Positions 1 through 11,252 of a stretch of DNA of 64,000 nucleotides are shown here, piece after piece (position 1 is the first letter of the stretch; each line of letters begins with the position of its first letter). This DNA is from Hirundichthys speculiger (Eukaryota; Chordata; Actinopteri; Beloniformes; Exocoetidae), in NCBI GenBank assembly GCA_018398805.1, contig JAGFBZ010002568.1, positions 1 through 64,000 on the forward strand. Direction: 5' to 3'. The notes beneath the pieces were generated by a model that was not told where the DNA came from, ran no database searches, and saw nothing but the letters and a program-made list of their open reading frames with translations. Position numbers and translations under genes: made by a program.

Positions 1-3000
1 AGAGGTGGGAGTAATCAGATCTGAACATCTGTCGGGCGTCGTGTCGTTGAAGGTGGGAGTAGATCTGAACTGGGTCGTAGTTAGAGGGGAGCAGATCTGA
101 ACATCTGTCGGGCGTCGTCGTGAGTGAGAGGATGGGAGTAGATCTGAAAACTGAACATCTGTCGGGCGTCGTAGTGAGAGGTGGAGTAAATCTGAACATC
201 TGTCGGGCGTCGTCAGGTCAGTGAGAGGTGGGAGTAGATCTGAACATCTGTCGGGCGTCGTAGTCAGTGAGAGGTGGGAGTAGATCTGAACATCTGTCGG
301 GAGTGAGAGGTGGAGTAGATCTGAACATCTCTCGGGCGTCGTAGTGAGAGGTGGGAGTAGAGATCTGAACATCTGTCGGGCGTCGTAGTGAGAGGTGGGA
401 GTCTGAACATCTGTCGGGCGTCGTAGTCAGTGAGAGGTGGGAGTAGTAGATCTGAACATCTGTCGGGCGTCGTAGTGAGAGGTGGGAGTAGATCTGAACA
501 TCTGTCGGGCGTCGTAGTGAGAGGTGGGAGTAATCTGAACATCTGTCGGGCGTCGTTCAGTGAGAGGTGGGAGTAGATCTGAACATCTGTCGGGCGTCGT
601 AGGTCAGTGAGAGGTGGGAGCAGATCTGAACATCTGTCGGGCGTCGTAGTGAGAGGTGGGAGTAAATCTGAACATCTGTCGGGCGGCGTAGGTCAGTGAG
701 AGGTGGGAGTAGATCTGAACATCTGTCGGGCGTCGTAGTGAGAGGGCGGGAGTAGATCTGAACATCTGTCGGGTCGTAGTCAGTGAGAGGTGGGAGTAAT
801 CTGAACATCTGTCGGGCGTCGTAGTGAGAGGTGGGAGTAGATCTGAACATCTGTCGGGCGTCGTCGTAGTGAGAGGTGGGAGTAGATCTGAACATCTGTC
901 GGGCGTCGTAGGTCAGTGAGAGGTGGGAGTAGATCTGAACATCTGTCGGGTGTCGTAGTGAGAGGTGGGAGTAGATCTGAACATCTGTCGGGCGTCGTAG
1001 TGAGAGGTGGGAGTAGATCTGAACATCTGTCGGGCGTCGTAGTGAGAGGTGGGAGTAGATCTGAACATCTGTCGGGCGTCGTAGTGAGAGGTGGGAGTAG
1101 ATCTGAACATCTGTCGGGCGTCGTAGTGAGAGGTGGAGTCGTAGTAGAGATCTGAACATCTGTCGGCGTCGTAGGTCAGTGAGAGGTGGGAGTAGATCTG
1201 AACATCTGTCGGGTGTCGTAGTGAGAGGTGGGAGTAGATCTGAACATCTGTCGGGCGTCGTAGTGAGAGGTGGGAGTAAATCTGAACATCTGTCGGGGTC
1301 GTCGTAGTGAGAGGTGGGGAGTAGATCTGAACATCTGTCGGGCGTCCTAGGTAGTGAGAGGTGGGAGTAGATCTGAACATCTGTCGGGCGTCGTAGGTCA
1401 GTGAGAGGTGGGAGTAGATCTGAACATCTGTCGGGCGTCGTCAGTGAGAGTGGGAGTATAATCTGAAACATCGGGGCGTCGTAGTGAGAGGTGGGAGTAA
1501 ATCTGAACATCTGTCGGGCGTCGTAGGTCAGTGAGAGGTGGGAGTAGATCTGAACATCTGTCGGGCGTCGTAGTGAGAGGTGGGAGTAAATCTGAACATC
1601 TGTCGGGCGTCGTAGGTCAGTGAGAGGTGGGAGTAGATCTGAACATCTGTCGGGCGTCGTAGGTCAGTGAGAGGTGGGAGTAGAAGAGAGTCGGGTCGTG
1701 TCAGTGAGAGGTGGGAGTAGATCTGAACATCTGTCGGGCGTCGTAGTCTGTAGTGAGAGGTGGGAGAGTAGGGGAGTCGATCTGAACATCTGTCGGGCGT
1801 CGTCTGTCAGTGAGAGGTGGGAGTAGATCTGAACATCTGTCGGGCGTCGTAGTGAGAGGTGGGAGTAGATCTGAACATCTGTCGGGCGTCGTAGTGAGAG
1901 GTGGGAGTAGATCTGAACATCTGTCGGGTCGTAGTGTCGGGGTGTAGTCTGAGGTGGTGGGAGTAGATCTGAACATCTGTCGGGCGTCGTAGTCAGTGAG
2001 AGGTGGGAGTAAATCTGAACATCTGTCGGGCGTCGTCTGTCAGTGAGAGGTGGGAGTAGATCTGAACATCTGTCGGGCGTCGTAGTCAGTGAGAGGTGGG
2101 AGTAGATCTGAACATCTGTCGGGCGTCGTCTGTCAGTGAGAGGTGGGAGTAGATCTGAACATCTGTCGGGCGTCGTAGTGAGAGGTGGGAGTAAATCTGA
2201 ACATCTGTCGGGCGTCGTAGTGTCAGAGGGTGGGAGTAGATCTGAACATCTGTCGGGCGTCGTAGGTCAGTGAGAGGTGGGAGTAGAATCTGAACATCTG
2301 TCGGGCGTCGTAGTCAGTGAGAGGTGGGAGTAGATCTGAACATCTGTCGGGCGTCGTAGATCAGTGAGAGGTGGGAGTAGATCTGAACATCTGTCGGGCG
2401 TCGTAGTGAGAGGTGGGAGTAGATCTGAACATCTGTCGGGCGTCGTAGTGAGAGGTGGGAGTAGATCTGAACATCTGTCGGGCGTCGTCTGTCAGTGAGA
2501 GGTGGGAGTAGATCTGAACATCTGTCGGGCGTCGTAGTGAGAGGTGGGAGAAGATCTGAACATCTGTCGGGCGTCGTAGTGAGAGGTGGGAGCAGATCTG
2601 AACATCTGTCGGGCGTCGTAGTCAGTGAGAGGTGGGAGTAGTAGGTGGAGTAGATCTGAACATCTGTCGGGCGTCGTAGTGAGAGGTGGGAGTAGATCTG
2701 AACATCTGTCGGGCGTCGTAAGTCAGTGAGAGGTGGGAGCAGATCTGAACATCTGTCGGGCGTTGTCTGTCATTGAGAGGTGGGAGTAGATCTGAACATC
2801 TGTCGGGTGTCGTAGTGAGAGGTGGGAGTAGATCTGAACATCTGTCGGGCGTCGTAGTGAGAGGTGGGAGAGAAGATGAACATCTGTCGGGCATCGTAGA
2901 GTGAGAGGCCGAAGTAAATCTAAACATCTGTCGGGCGTCGTAGTGAGAGGTGGGAGCAGATCTGAACATCTGTCGGGCGTCGTAGTCAGTGAGAGGTGGG

Positions 3001-5757
3001 AGTAGATCTGAACATCTGTCGAGCGTCGTCGTCAATGAGAGTGGGGAGTGAGGTGGGAGTAGATCTGAACATCTGTCGGGCGTCGTAGTGAGAGGTGGGA
3101 GTAAATCTGAACATCTGTCGGGCGTCGTAGGTCAGTGAGAGGTGGGAGTAGATCTGAACATCTGTCGGGCGTCGTAGGTCAGTGAGAGGTGGGAGTAAAT
3201 CTGAACATCTGTCGGGCGTCGTAGTGAGAGGGTGGAGTAGTAATCTGAACATCTGTCGGCGTCGTAGTGGAGAGGTGGGAATCTGAACATCTGTCGGGCA
3301 TCGTATCAGTAAGAGGTGGGAGTAGATCTGAACATCTGTCGGGCGTCGTAGTGAGAGGTGGGAGAAGATCTGAACATCTGTTGGGCGTCGTAGTGAGAGG
3401 TGGGAGCAGATCTGAACATCTGTCGGGCGTCGTAGTGAGTAGATCTGAACATCTGTCGGGCGTCGTAGTGAGAGGTGGGAGTAAATCTGAACATCTGTCG
3501 GGCGTCGTAAGTCAGTGAGAGGTGGGAGCAGATCTGAACATCTGTCGGGTGTCGTAGTGAGAGGTGGGAGTAGATCTGAACATCTGTCGGGCGTCGTAGT
3601 GAGAGGTGGGAGTAAATCTGAACATCTGTCGGGCGTCGTAGTGAGAGGTGGGAGAAGATCTGAACATCTGTTGGGCATCGTAGTGAGAGGCCGAAGTAAA
3701 TCTAAACATCTGTCGGGCGTCGTAGTGAGAGGTGGGAGTAGATCTGAACATCTGTCGGGCGTCGTGTCAGTGAGAGGTGGGAGTAGATCTGAACATCTGT
3801 CGGGCGTCGTAGTCAGTGAGAGGTGGGAGCAGATCTGAACATCTGTCGGGCGTCGTCTGTCAGTGAGAGGTGGGAGTAGATCTGAACATCTGTCGGGCGT
3901 CGTAGTGAGAGGTGGGAGTAGATCTGAACATCTGTCGGGCGTCGTAGTCAGTGAGAGGTGGGAGTAGATCTGAACATCTGTCGGCGTTGTCTGTCATTGA
4001 GAGGTGGGAGTAGATCTGAACATCTGTCGGGTGTCGTAGTGAGAGGTGGGAGTAGATCTGAACATCTGTCGGGCGTCGTAGTGAGAGGTGGGAGTAAATC
4101 TGAACATCTGTCGGGCGTCGTCTGTCAGTGAGAGGTGGGAGTAGATCTGAACATCTGTCGAGCGTCGTAGATCAATGAGAGGTGGGAGTAGATCTGAACA
4201 TCTGTCGGGCGTCGTCTGTCAGTGAGAGGTGGGAGTAGATCTGAACATCTGTCGGGCGTCGTAGTGAGAGGTGGGAGTAAATCTGAACATCTGTCGGGCG
4301 TCGTAGGTCAGTGAGAGGTGGGAGCAGATCTGAACATCTGTCGGGCGTCGTAGGTCAGTGAGAGGTGGGAGTAAATCTGAACATCTGTCGGGCGTCGTAG
4401 TGAGAGGTGGGAGTAAATCTCAACATCTGTCGGGCGTCGTAGATCAGTGAGAGGTGGGAACAGATCTGAACATCTGTCGGGCTTCGTAGTAAGAGGTGGG
4501 AGTAGATCTGAACATCTGTCGGGCGTCGTAGTGAGAGGTGGGAGCAGATCTGAACATCTGTCGGGCGTCAGTGAGAGTGGGAGTAGATCTGAACATCTGT
4601 CGGGCGTCGTCGTAGTGAGAGGTGGGAGTAAATCTGAACATCTGTCGGGCGTCGTAAGTCAGTGAGAGGTGGGAGCAGATCTGAACATCTGTCTGGCGTT
4701 GTCTGTCATTGAGAGGTGGGATCAGATCTGAACATCTGTTGGGCGTCGTCTGTCAGTGAGAGGTGGGAGATGATCTAAACATCTGTCGGGCGTCGTAGTG
4801 AGAGGTGGGAGTAAATCTGAACATCTGTCGGGCGTCGTAAGTCAGTGAGAGGTGGGAGTAGATCTGAACATCTGTCGGGCGTCGTCTGTCAGTGAGAGGT
4901 GGGAGTAGATCTGAACATCTGTCAGGCGTCGTAGTGAGATGTCGGAGTACATCTAAACATCTGTCGGGCATCGAAGTGAGAGGTGGGAGCAGATCTGAAC
5001 ATCTGTCGGGCGTCTTAGGTCAGTGAGAGGTGGGAGCAGATCTGAACATCTGTCGGGCGTCGTAGTGAGAGGTGGGAGTAGATCTGAACATCTGTCGGGC
5101 GTCGTAGTGAGAGGTGGGAGTAGATCTGAACATCTGTCAGGCCTCGTCTGTCAGTGAGAGGTGGGAGTAGATCTGAACATCTGTCGGGCTTCGTAGTGAG
5201 AGTTGGGAGTAGATCTGAACATCTATCGGGCGTCGTCTGTCAGTGAGAGGTGGGCTTAGATCTGAACATCTGTCGGGCGTAATGGTGAGAGGTGGGAGTA
5301 GATCTGAACATCTGTCGGGCGTCGTAGTGAGAGGTGGGCTTAGATCTGAACATCTGTCGGGCGTAATGGTGAGAGGTGGGAGTAGATCTGAACATCTGTC
5401 GGGCATCGTAGTGAGAGGTGGGAGTAAATCTGAACATCTGTCAGGCATCGTCTGTCAGTGAGAGGTGGGAGTAGAACTGAACATCTGTCGGGTGTCGTAG
5501 TGTGAGGTGGGAGTAAATCTGAACATCTGTCGGGCGTCGCAGTGAGAGGTGGGAGTAAATCTGAACATCTGTCGGGCGTCGTCGGTCAGTGAGAGGTGGG
5601 GAGTAGATCTGAACATCTGTCGGGCGTCTTCGGTCAGTGAGAGGTGGGAGTAGATCTGAACATCTGTCGGGCGTCTTCGGTCAGTGAGAGGTGGGAGTAG
5701 ATCTGAACATCTGTCGGGCGTCGTAGTGACAGGTGGGAGCAGATCTGAACATCTGTC
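1..5757. repeat. Minisatellite 1, 42-46 bp unit, about 125 copies
   Basis: Tandem array filling the intron before slc9a5 exon A and running off the left edge. The core unit contains GTGAGAGGTGGGAGTAGATC followed by TGAACATCTGTCGGGCGTCG. It has length variants of about 42 and 46 bp, the longer carrying an extra GTCA, plus many one-base variants (GCAGATC, GTAAATC). Both strands have long open frames because of the repetition; none is a credible gene. Copies in the first 1.7 kb and around 2.6-3.3 kb show more indels than the rest. Confidence 0.95.
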
Positions 5758-5821
5758 GGGACCACTGGACGTCCCAGCCTGATGTCCTCGTCTGATGTCC
5801 CGTTCTCTCCTTCTGATCCAG

Positions 5822-5985
5822 ATCAGCGGGTCCAGGCCGACCTGATGGACTTCCTGCTGTTCGGCGCCCTGATCTCGGCCGTGGACCCCGTGGCGGTTCT
5901 GGCTGTGTTCGAGGAGGTTCACGTCAACGAAATGCTCTTCATCATCGTGTTTGGGGAGTCGCTGCTCAACGACGCCGTCACCGTG
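5822..5985 (+). CDS. slc9a5: slc9a5 exon A: ion-site membrane segments
   Basis: The first slc9a5 exon in the window follows a pyrimidine-rich tract and AG at 5820-5821, and ends at a GTAAG donor at 5986. It reads ...[17 protein letters not shown], then [19 protein letters not shown], then LLNDAVTV. The Asp-Pro and the Asn-Asp pairs are the conserved cation-exchange residues of the NHE family (NHE1 D238-P239 and N266-D267). A second possible acceptor lies at 5834-5835, so the left edge is uncertain by 14 bases. The exon starts in phase 1 and ends in phase 0. The acceptor is only about 64 bp right of the 5.7-kb minisatellite. Confidence 0.88.
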
Positions 5986-8900
5986 GTAAGACTCACAACC
6001 ACATCCATGAGGGGACTCGGATCCTCCTCAGGACGCCGTGGAGGAAAGATTCAGAAGTTTAAAACTGATCCGTGTCATTAAACGTGTCAGACCAGCAACA
6101 TCATTAAACCTTACTGGACTGTGGTTGGACCTGGAACCAGCTGCTGCCGCAGGAGTCTGGCTGCATTATCTGGCAACGACAGCAACTCAGCCATGAAGTG
6201 GTAGGACAGGTAAACTGAGGGGGCGGAGTCTGAGGATGCTGAAGAACATAGTGAGAAGGATCGGTGCAGCTGCGTCAGGATCGGTCCAGCTGCGTCAGGA
6301 TCGGTCCAGCTGCGTCAGGATCGGTGCAGCTGCATCAGGATCAGTGCATCTGCGTCAGGATCGGTCCAGCTGCATCAGGATCGGTCCAGCTGCGTCAGGA
6401 TCAGTGCATCTGCGTCAGGATTGGTCCAGCTGCGTCAGGATCGGTGCAGCTGCATCAGGATCGGTCCAGCTGCGTCAGGATCGGTGCAGCTGCGTCAGGA
6501 TCAGTGCATCTGCATCAGGATTGGTCCAGCTGCGTCAGGATCGGTGCAGCTGCGTCGGGATCGGTCCAGCTGCGTCAGGATCGGTGCATCTGTGTCAGGA
6601 TCAGTGCATCTGCATCAGGATCGGTCCAGGTGCGTCAGGATCGGTCCAGCTGCGTCAGGATCGGTGCAGCTGCATCAGGATCGGTGCATCTGCGTCAGGA
6701 TTGGTCCAGCTGCGTCAGGATCGGTGCAGCTGCGTCGGGATCGGTCCAGCTGCGTCAGGATCGGTGCATCTGTGTCAGGATCAGTGCATCTGCATCAGGA
6801 TCGGTCCAGGTGCGTCAGGATCGGTCCAGCTGCGTCAGGATCGGTGCAGCTGCATCAGGATCAGTGCATCTGCATCAGGATTGGTCCAGCTGCGTCAGGA
6901 TCGGTGCAGCTGCGTCGGGATCGGTCCAGCTGCGTCAGGATCGGTGCATCTGTGTCAGGATCAGTGCATCTGCATCAGGATCGGTCCAGGTGCGTCAGGA
7001 TCGGTCCAGCTGCGTCAGGATCGGTCCAGCTGCATCAGGATCGGTGCATCTGCGTCAGGATCGGTCCAGCTGCGTCAGGATCGGTGCAGCTGCGTCAGAA
7101 TCGGTGCAGCTGCGTCAGAATCGGTGCAGCTGCGTCAGGATCGGTCCAGCTGCGTCAGGATCGGTGCAGCTGCGTCAGGATCGGTGCAGCTGCGTCAGGA
7201 TCGGTCCAGCTGCGTCAGGATCGGTGCAGCTGCGTCAGGATCGGTTCAGCTGCGTCAGGATCGGTGCAGCTCCGTCAGGATCGGTCCAGCTGCGTCAGGA
7301 TCGGTGCAGCTGCGTCAGGATCGGTCCAGCTGCGTCAGGATCGGTGCAGCTGCGTCAGGATCGGTGCAGCTCCATCAGGATCGGTCCAACTACGTCAGGA
7401 TCGGTGCAGCTGCGTCAGAATCGGTCCAGCTGCATCAGGATCGGTGCATCTGCGTCAGGATCGGTCCAGCTGCGTCAGAATCTGTCCAGCTGCATCAGGA
7501 TCGGTGCATCTGCGTCAGGATCGGTCCAGCTGCGTCAGGATCGATGCAGCTGCAGCCTATTTTTCAGGGTACGCTCTTACTATATTCATCGGAACTCCCA
7601 CTATATAAATTCTAAAATTTGCAAAGCAAAAATTTCCAACTTTACAAACTCAGCAAATTATTGAAAAAAACAATCAAAGAAATCTGCATAAAAATAAAAA
7701 AAAATGTAAAAAGAAGAAAAATTCATTTCTGACTTTATAAACTTGTAAATTGGCAAATTCTGAAATGAATTGACATGAAATGGTGAACTGACCCACATTT
7801 AACGTTTCACTAGTTTCTCAGGTAGAGGTCAGGGTCAGGGTCAGGGTTGGAGGTCCACTGACCAGGAAAACTGCAGCATGTCCCTTTAAAGCGGCCTGTT
7901 CTGTTCCCAGAAATCCTCTGATCTGTGGATGGACAGTTACTCAGCAGCGGCCTGAATGCGAGAAGTCTGACATTAATCAGCTGTGAGCAGATTAACCGCT
8001 GCTGTCTAATCCTCCACAGCACTCAGAATATGAGCTAATCCCAACCAGAAGTGGAAAAACACCAACGCTGGGAATTCCTCCGATCCCACAGGGAGGCCCG
8101 GACCACAGAGCTGCACACCAACGTTTCCTGAAAAACTCTGAGGAAACACGGGTCCAGAAAAGGCTGTGAGGAGTTTTAAAGAGTAAAACAGATAAACGAA
8201 GGTTTTTAAGACATAATGACAGTGAAAAGATGAGGTTCTCCTACCACAGAACAAAAACAAGATCAGGATCTGAATCAGGGCCGTCACCTCTGCCTTCTGG
8301 GGGAATCTTTCTTAAATAAATATGAACTGAAACAAATCGGGGTGTAATCTTGGACTCTGAAAACAGGAATAGGTTTCCAGTCCAAGCTCTCATGCTGAGC
8401 TGGTAAAATACGCCTGAGGCCAGTCAGGAGAGAAGGCAGGGTTAGGTTCCAACCAGTACCAATACCAGTACCAACACCAGTACAGACACCAGTACCAACA
8501 CCAGTTCCAACGCCAGCAGCAACACCAGTACCAACACCAGTACCAACACCAGCAGCGACACCAGTACCAACGCCAGCAGCGACACCAGTACCAACACCAG
8601 TTCCAACGCCAGCAGCGACACCAGTACCAACACCAGTAGCGACACCAGTACCAACACCAGCAGCAACACCAGTAGCAACACCAGCTCCAACACCAGCAGC
8701 GACACCAGAACCAACACCAGTTCCAACGCCAGTAGCGACACCAGTACCAACACCAGCAGCGACACCAGTACCAACACCAGCAGCAACACCAGTACCAACA
8801 CCAGTTCCAACACCAGTACCGAACACCAGCAGCAGCACCAGTACCAACACCAGTTCCAACACCATCACCACAGCACACCATTACCAACACCAGCACACAG

Positions 8901-11116
8901 CAGCACCCATTACCAACACCAGCGACCCAGTACAACCAGTACCAACCCAACAGTTAGCCAACACCAGTACCAACACATTTCCAACACCAGTTACCAGTAC
9001 CAACCAGTTCCAGCAACACCAGTACCAACACCAGCAGCAACACCAGTACCAACACCAGTACCAACACCAGTTCCAACACCAGTACCAACACCAGCAGCAG
9101 GACCAGTACCAACACCATCAGCGACACCAGTACCAACACCAGCAGCAAGACCAGAACCAACACCAGTTCCAACACCAGTACCAACACCAGCAGCAGCACC
9201 AGTACCAACACCAGTACCAACACAGTTCCAACACTAGTACCAACACCAGCAGCAACATCAGTACCAACACCGGCAGCGACACCAGTACCAACACCAGTAC
9301 CAACACCAGTTCCAATACCAGTACCAACACCAGCAGCAACATCAGTACCAACACCAGCAGCAACACCAGTACCAACACCAGCAGCAGCACCAGTACCAAC
9401 ACCAGCCAAACACCATACCAACACATGCACCCAGTACAACACCAGTACCAACACCAGTACCAACACCAGTACCAACACCAGCAGCAACACCAGTGCCAAC
9501 ACCAGTACCAACACCAGTTCCAACACCAGCAGCAGCACCAGTACCAACACCAGCAGCAACATCAGTACCAACACCATCAGCGACACCAGTACCAACACCA
9601 GTACCAACACCAGTAGCAACACCAGTACCAACACCAGTACCAAAACCAGCAGCGACACCAGTACCAACAACAGTTCCAACACCAGTACCAACACCAGCAG
9701 CGAAACCAGTACCAACACCAGTACCAACACCAGTAGCAACACCAGTACCAACACCGGCAGCAACACCAGCAGCGACACCAGTACCGACACCAGTACCAAC
9801 ACCAGCAGCCATACCAACACCAGTACCAACACCAGGTATAGGTCCGTTCTGGTCCCTGGTATCACTCCATGCTGGTTGCTGGTATCAGTCCATGCTGGTC
9901 TCTAGTATCAGTTCGTGCTGGTTCCTGGTATCGATCTGTGCTGGTTCCTGGTATCGGTCCTTGCTGGTTCCTGGTATTGGTCCGTGCTGGTTCCTGGTAT
10001 CGGTCCCTGCTGGTTCCTGGTATTGGTCCCTGCTGGTTGCTGATATCAGTATGTGTTGGTTCCCGGTATCTGTGCTGGTTCCTGGTATCGGTCCCTGCTG
10101 GTTCCTGGTATCGGTCCCTGCTGGTTGCTGGTGTCAGTCCATGCTGGTTCCTGGTATTGGTCCATTCTGGTTCCTGGTAGTGCTGGGCAATATGACGATA
10201 CATATCGTGGGGACAATATAAAAGTGTGTATCGTGCCATTTCTCTTCTATCGTTTCTATCGTTTCTAACCTAATTTTATTAATTATTACAGCAAATATGT
10301 AATTAAATAACCTGCAACGATAAATTTGATAGAAACATATCTACTTCTACAAAGGAGCCTTTTATGTTTGCACTTTTATTCATGGTTAATGCCTTAAACA
10401 GAGTTCTCTTTAACCCTGATGTTTACTTTAGACACTTTATATTGGTTTGCAAACTTTGCACTACAAGGTTACAGATTTCAGAAAGTTGAAAAATAATTTG
10501 TGTTTATTTTTTATAGCTGAACTTCAGTGCAAAAATGTGTTTTTCCTCTCAGAAACTGTTTGTGCACTTTAAAAAAAAATGTGAAAGCTACTGTACCTCT
10601 GTACCTACCTGTTTTTGCTGCACTAAAATGTATGTTTGTGACAGTTCAGCTAAATGTCCTTTCAAAATAAAGTTGAAAAGTAAGCAATGAAATTTTTGTC
10701 AAACTTTTCAGAGAATAACTGGAAACATACTTTATTATGGTATATCGTGATATATATCGTTATCGTGATATAAAATAGTCCATATCGTGATATATGATTT
10801 TTTCCATATTGCCCAGCACTAGTTCCTGGTATCGGTCCCTGCTGGTCCCTGGTATCAGTGCTTGCTGGTTTCTGGTATCTGTGCTGGTCCCTGGTATCAG
10901 TGCTTGCTGGTTTCTGGTATCTGTGCTGGTCCCTGGTATCGGTCAGTTCTGGTCCCTAGCAGGGCTGGACTGGGACCAAAAAATGGCCCGGGCATTTTTG
11001 GTCCCTGGCGGCCCACCATACAACGGGGACATACTGCGTTCACATCAGCGCAGCACTGGAGCGGTTGTCTGATTAGCTGTCAGTGTCTCTTTCTTGAGTT
11101 TGTTTAGTGTGTCGTC

Positions 11117-11154
<38 letters not shown>

Positions 11155-11209
11155 AGATTTTTATGAGCCGAGTACCGGTCCGTTACCGTCGCGGTCAATA
11201 AAAACTATA

Positions 11210-11252
<43 letters not shown>

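Noticed and set aside
916..1155. Long open frames across the 42-bp array on both strands
   Set aside because: They are direct translations of a tandem repeat, broken by every indel, with no splice or domain support.
1..5757. CRISPR-like regular repeats
   Set aside because: Units are contiguous with no unique spacers, in a eukaryotic intron; it is a minisatellite.
5782..5821. ATG at 5,782 as a start for the exchanger
   Set aside because: It lies before a good acceptor, and the protein following begins mid-family, so earlier exons must exist upstream.
6236..7664. Three overlapping frames of about 400-460 residues rich in GSVQLRQDR
   Set aside because: The 20-bp unit keeps all three forward frames open (60 bp is three units). 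This is intronic repeat, not protein.
8284..8400. Possible LINE RT end (GVILDS)
   Set aside because: Only six recognisable residues, not enough to separate from chance.
8442..9865. Low-complexity Val-Leu, Gly-Val and Trp-Cys frames
   Set aside because: Translations of a 12-bp repeat. No start context or conservation.
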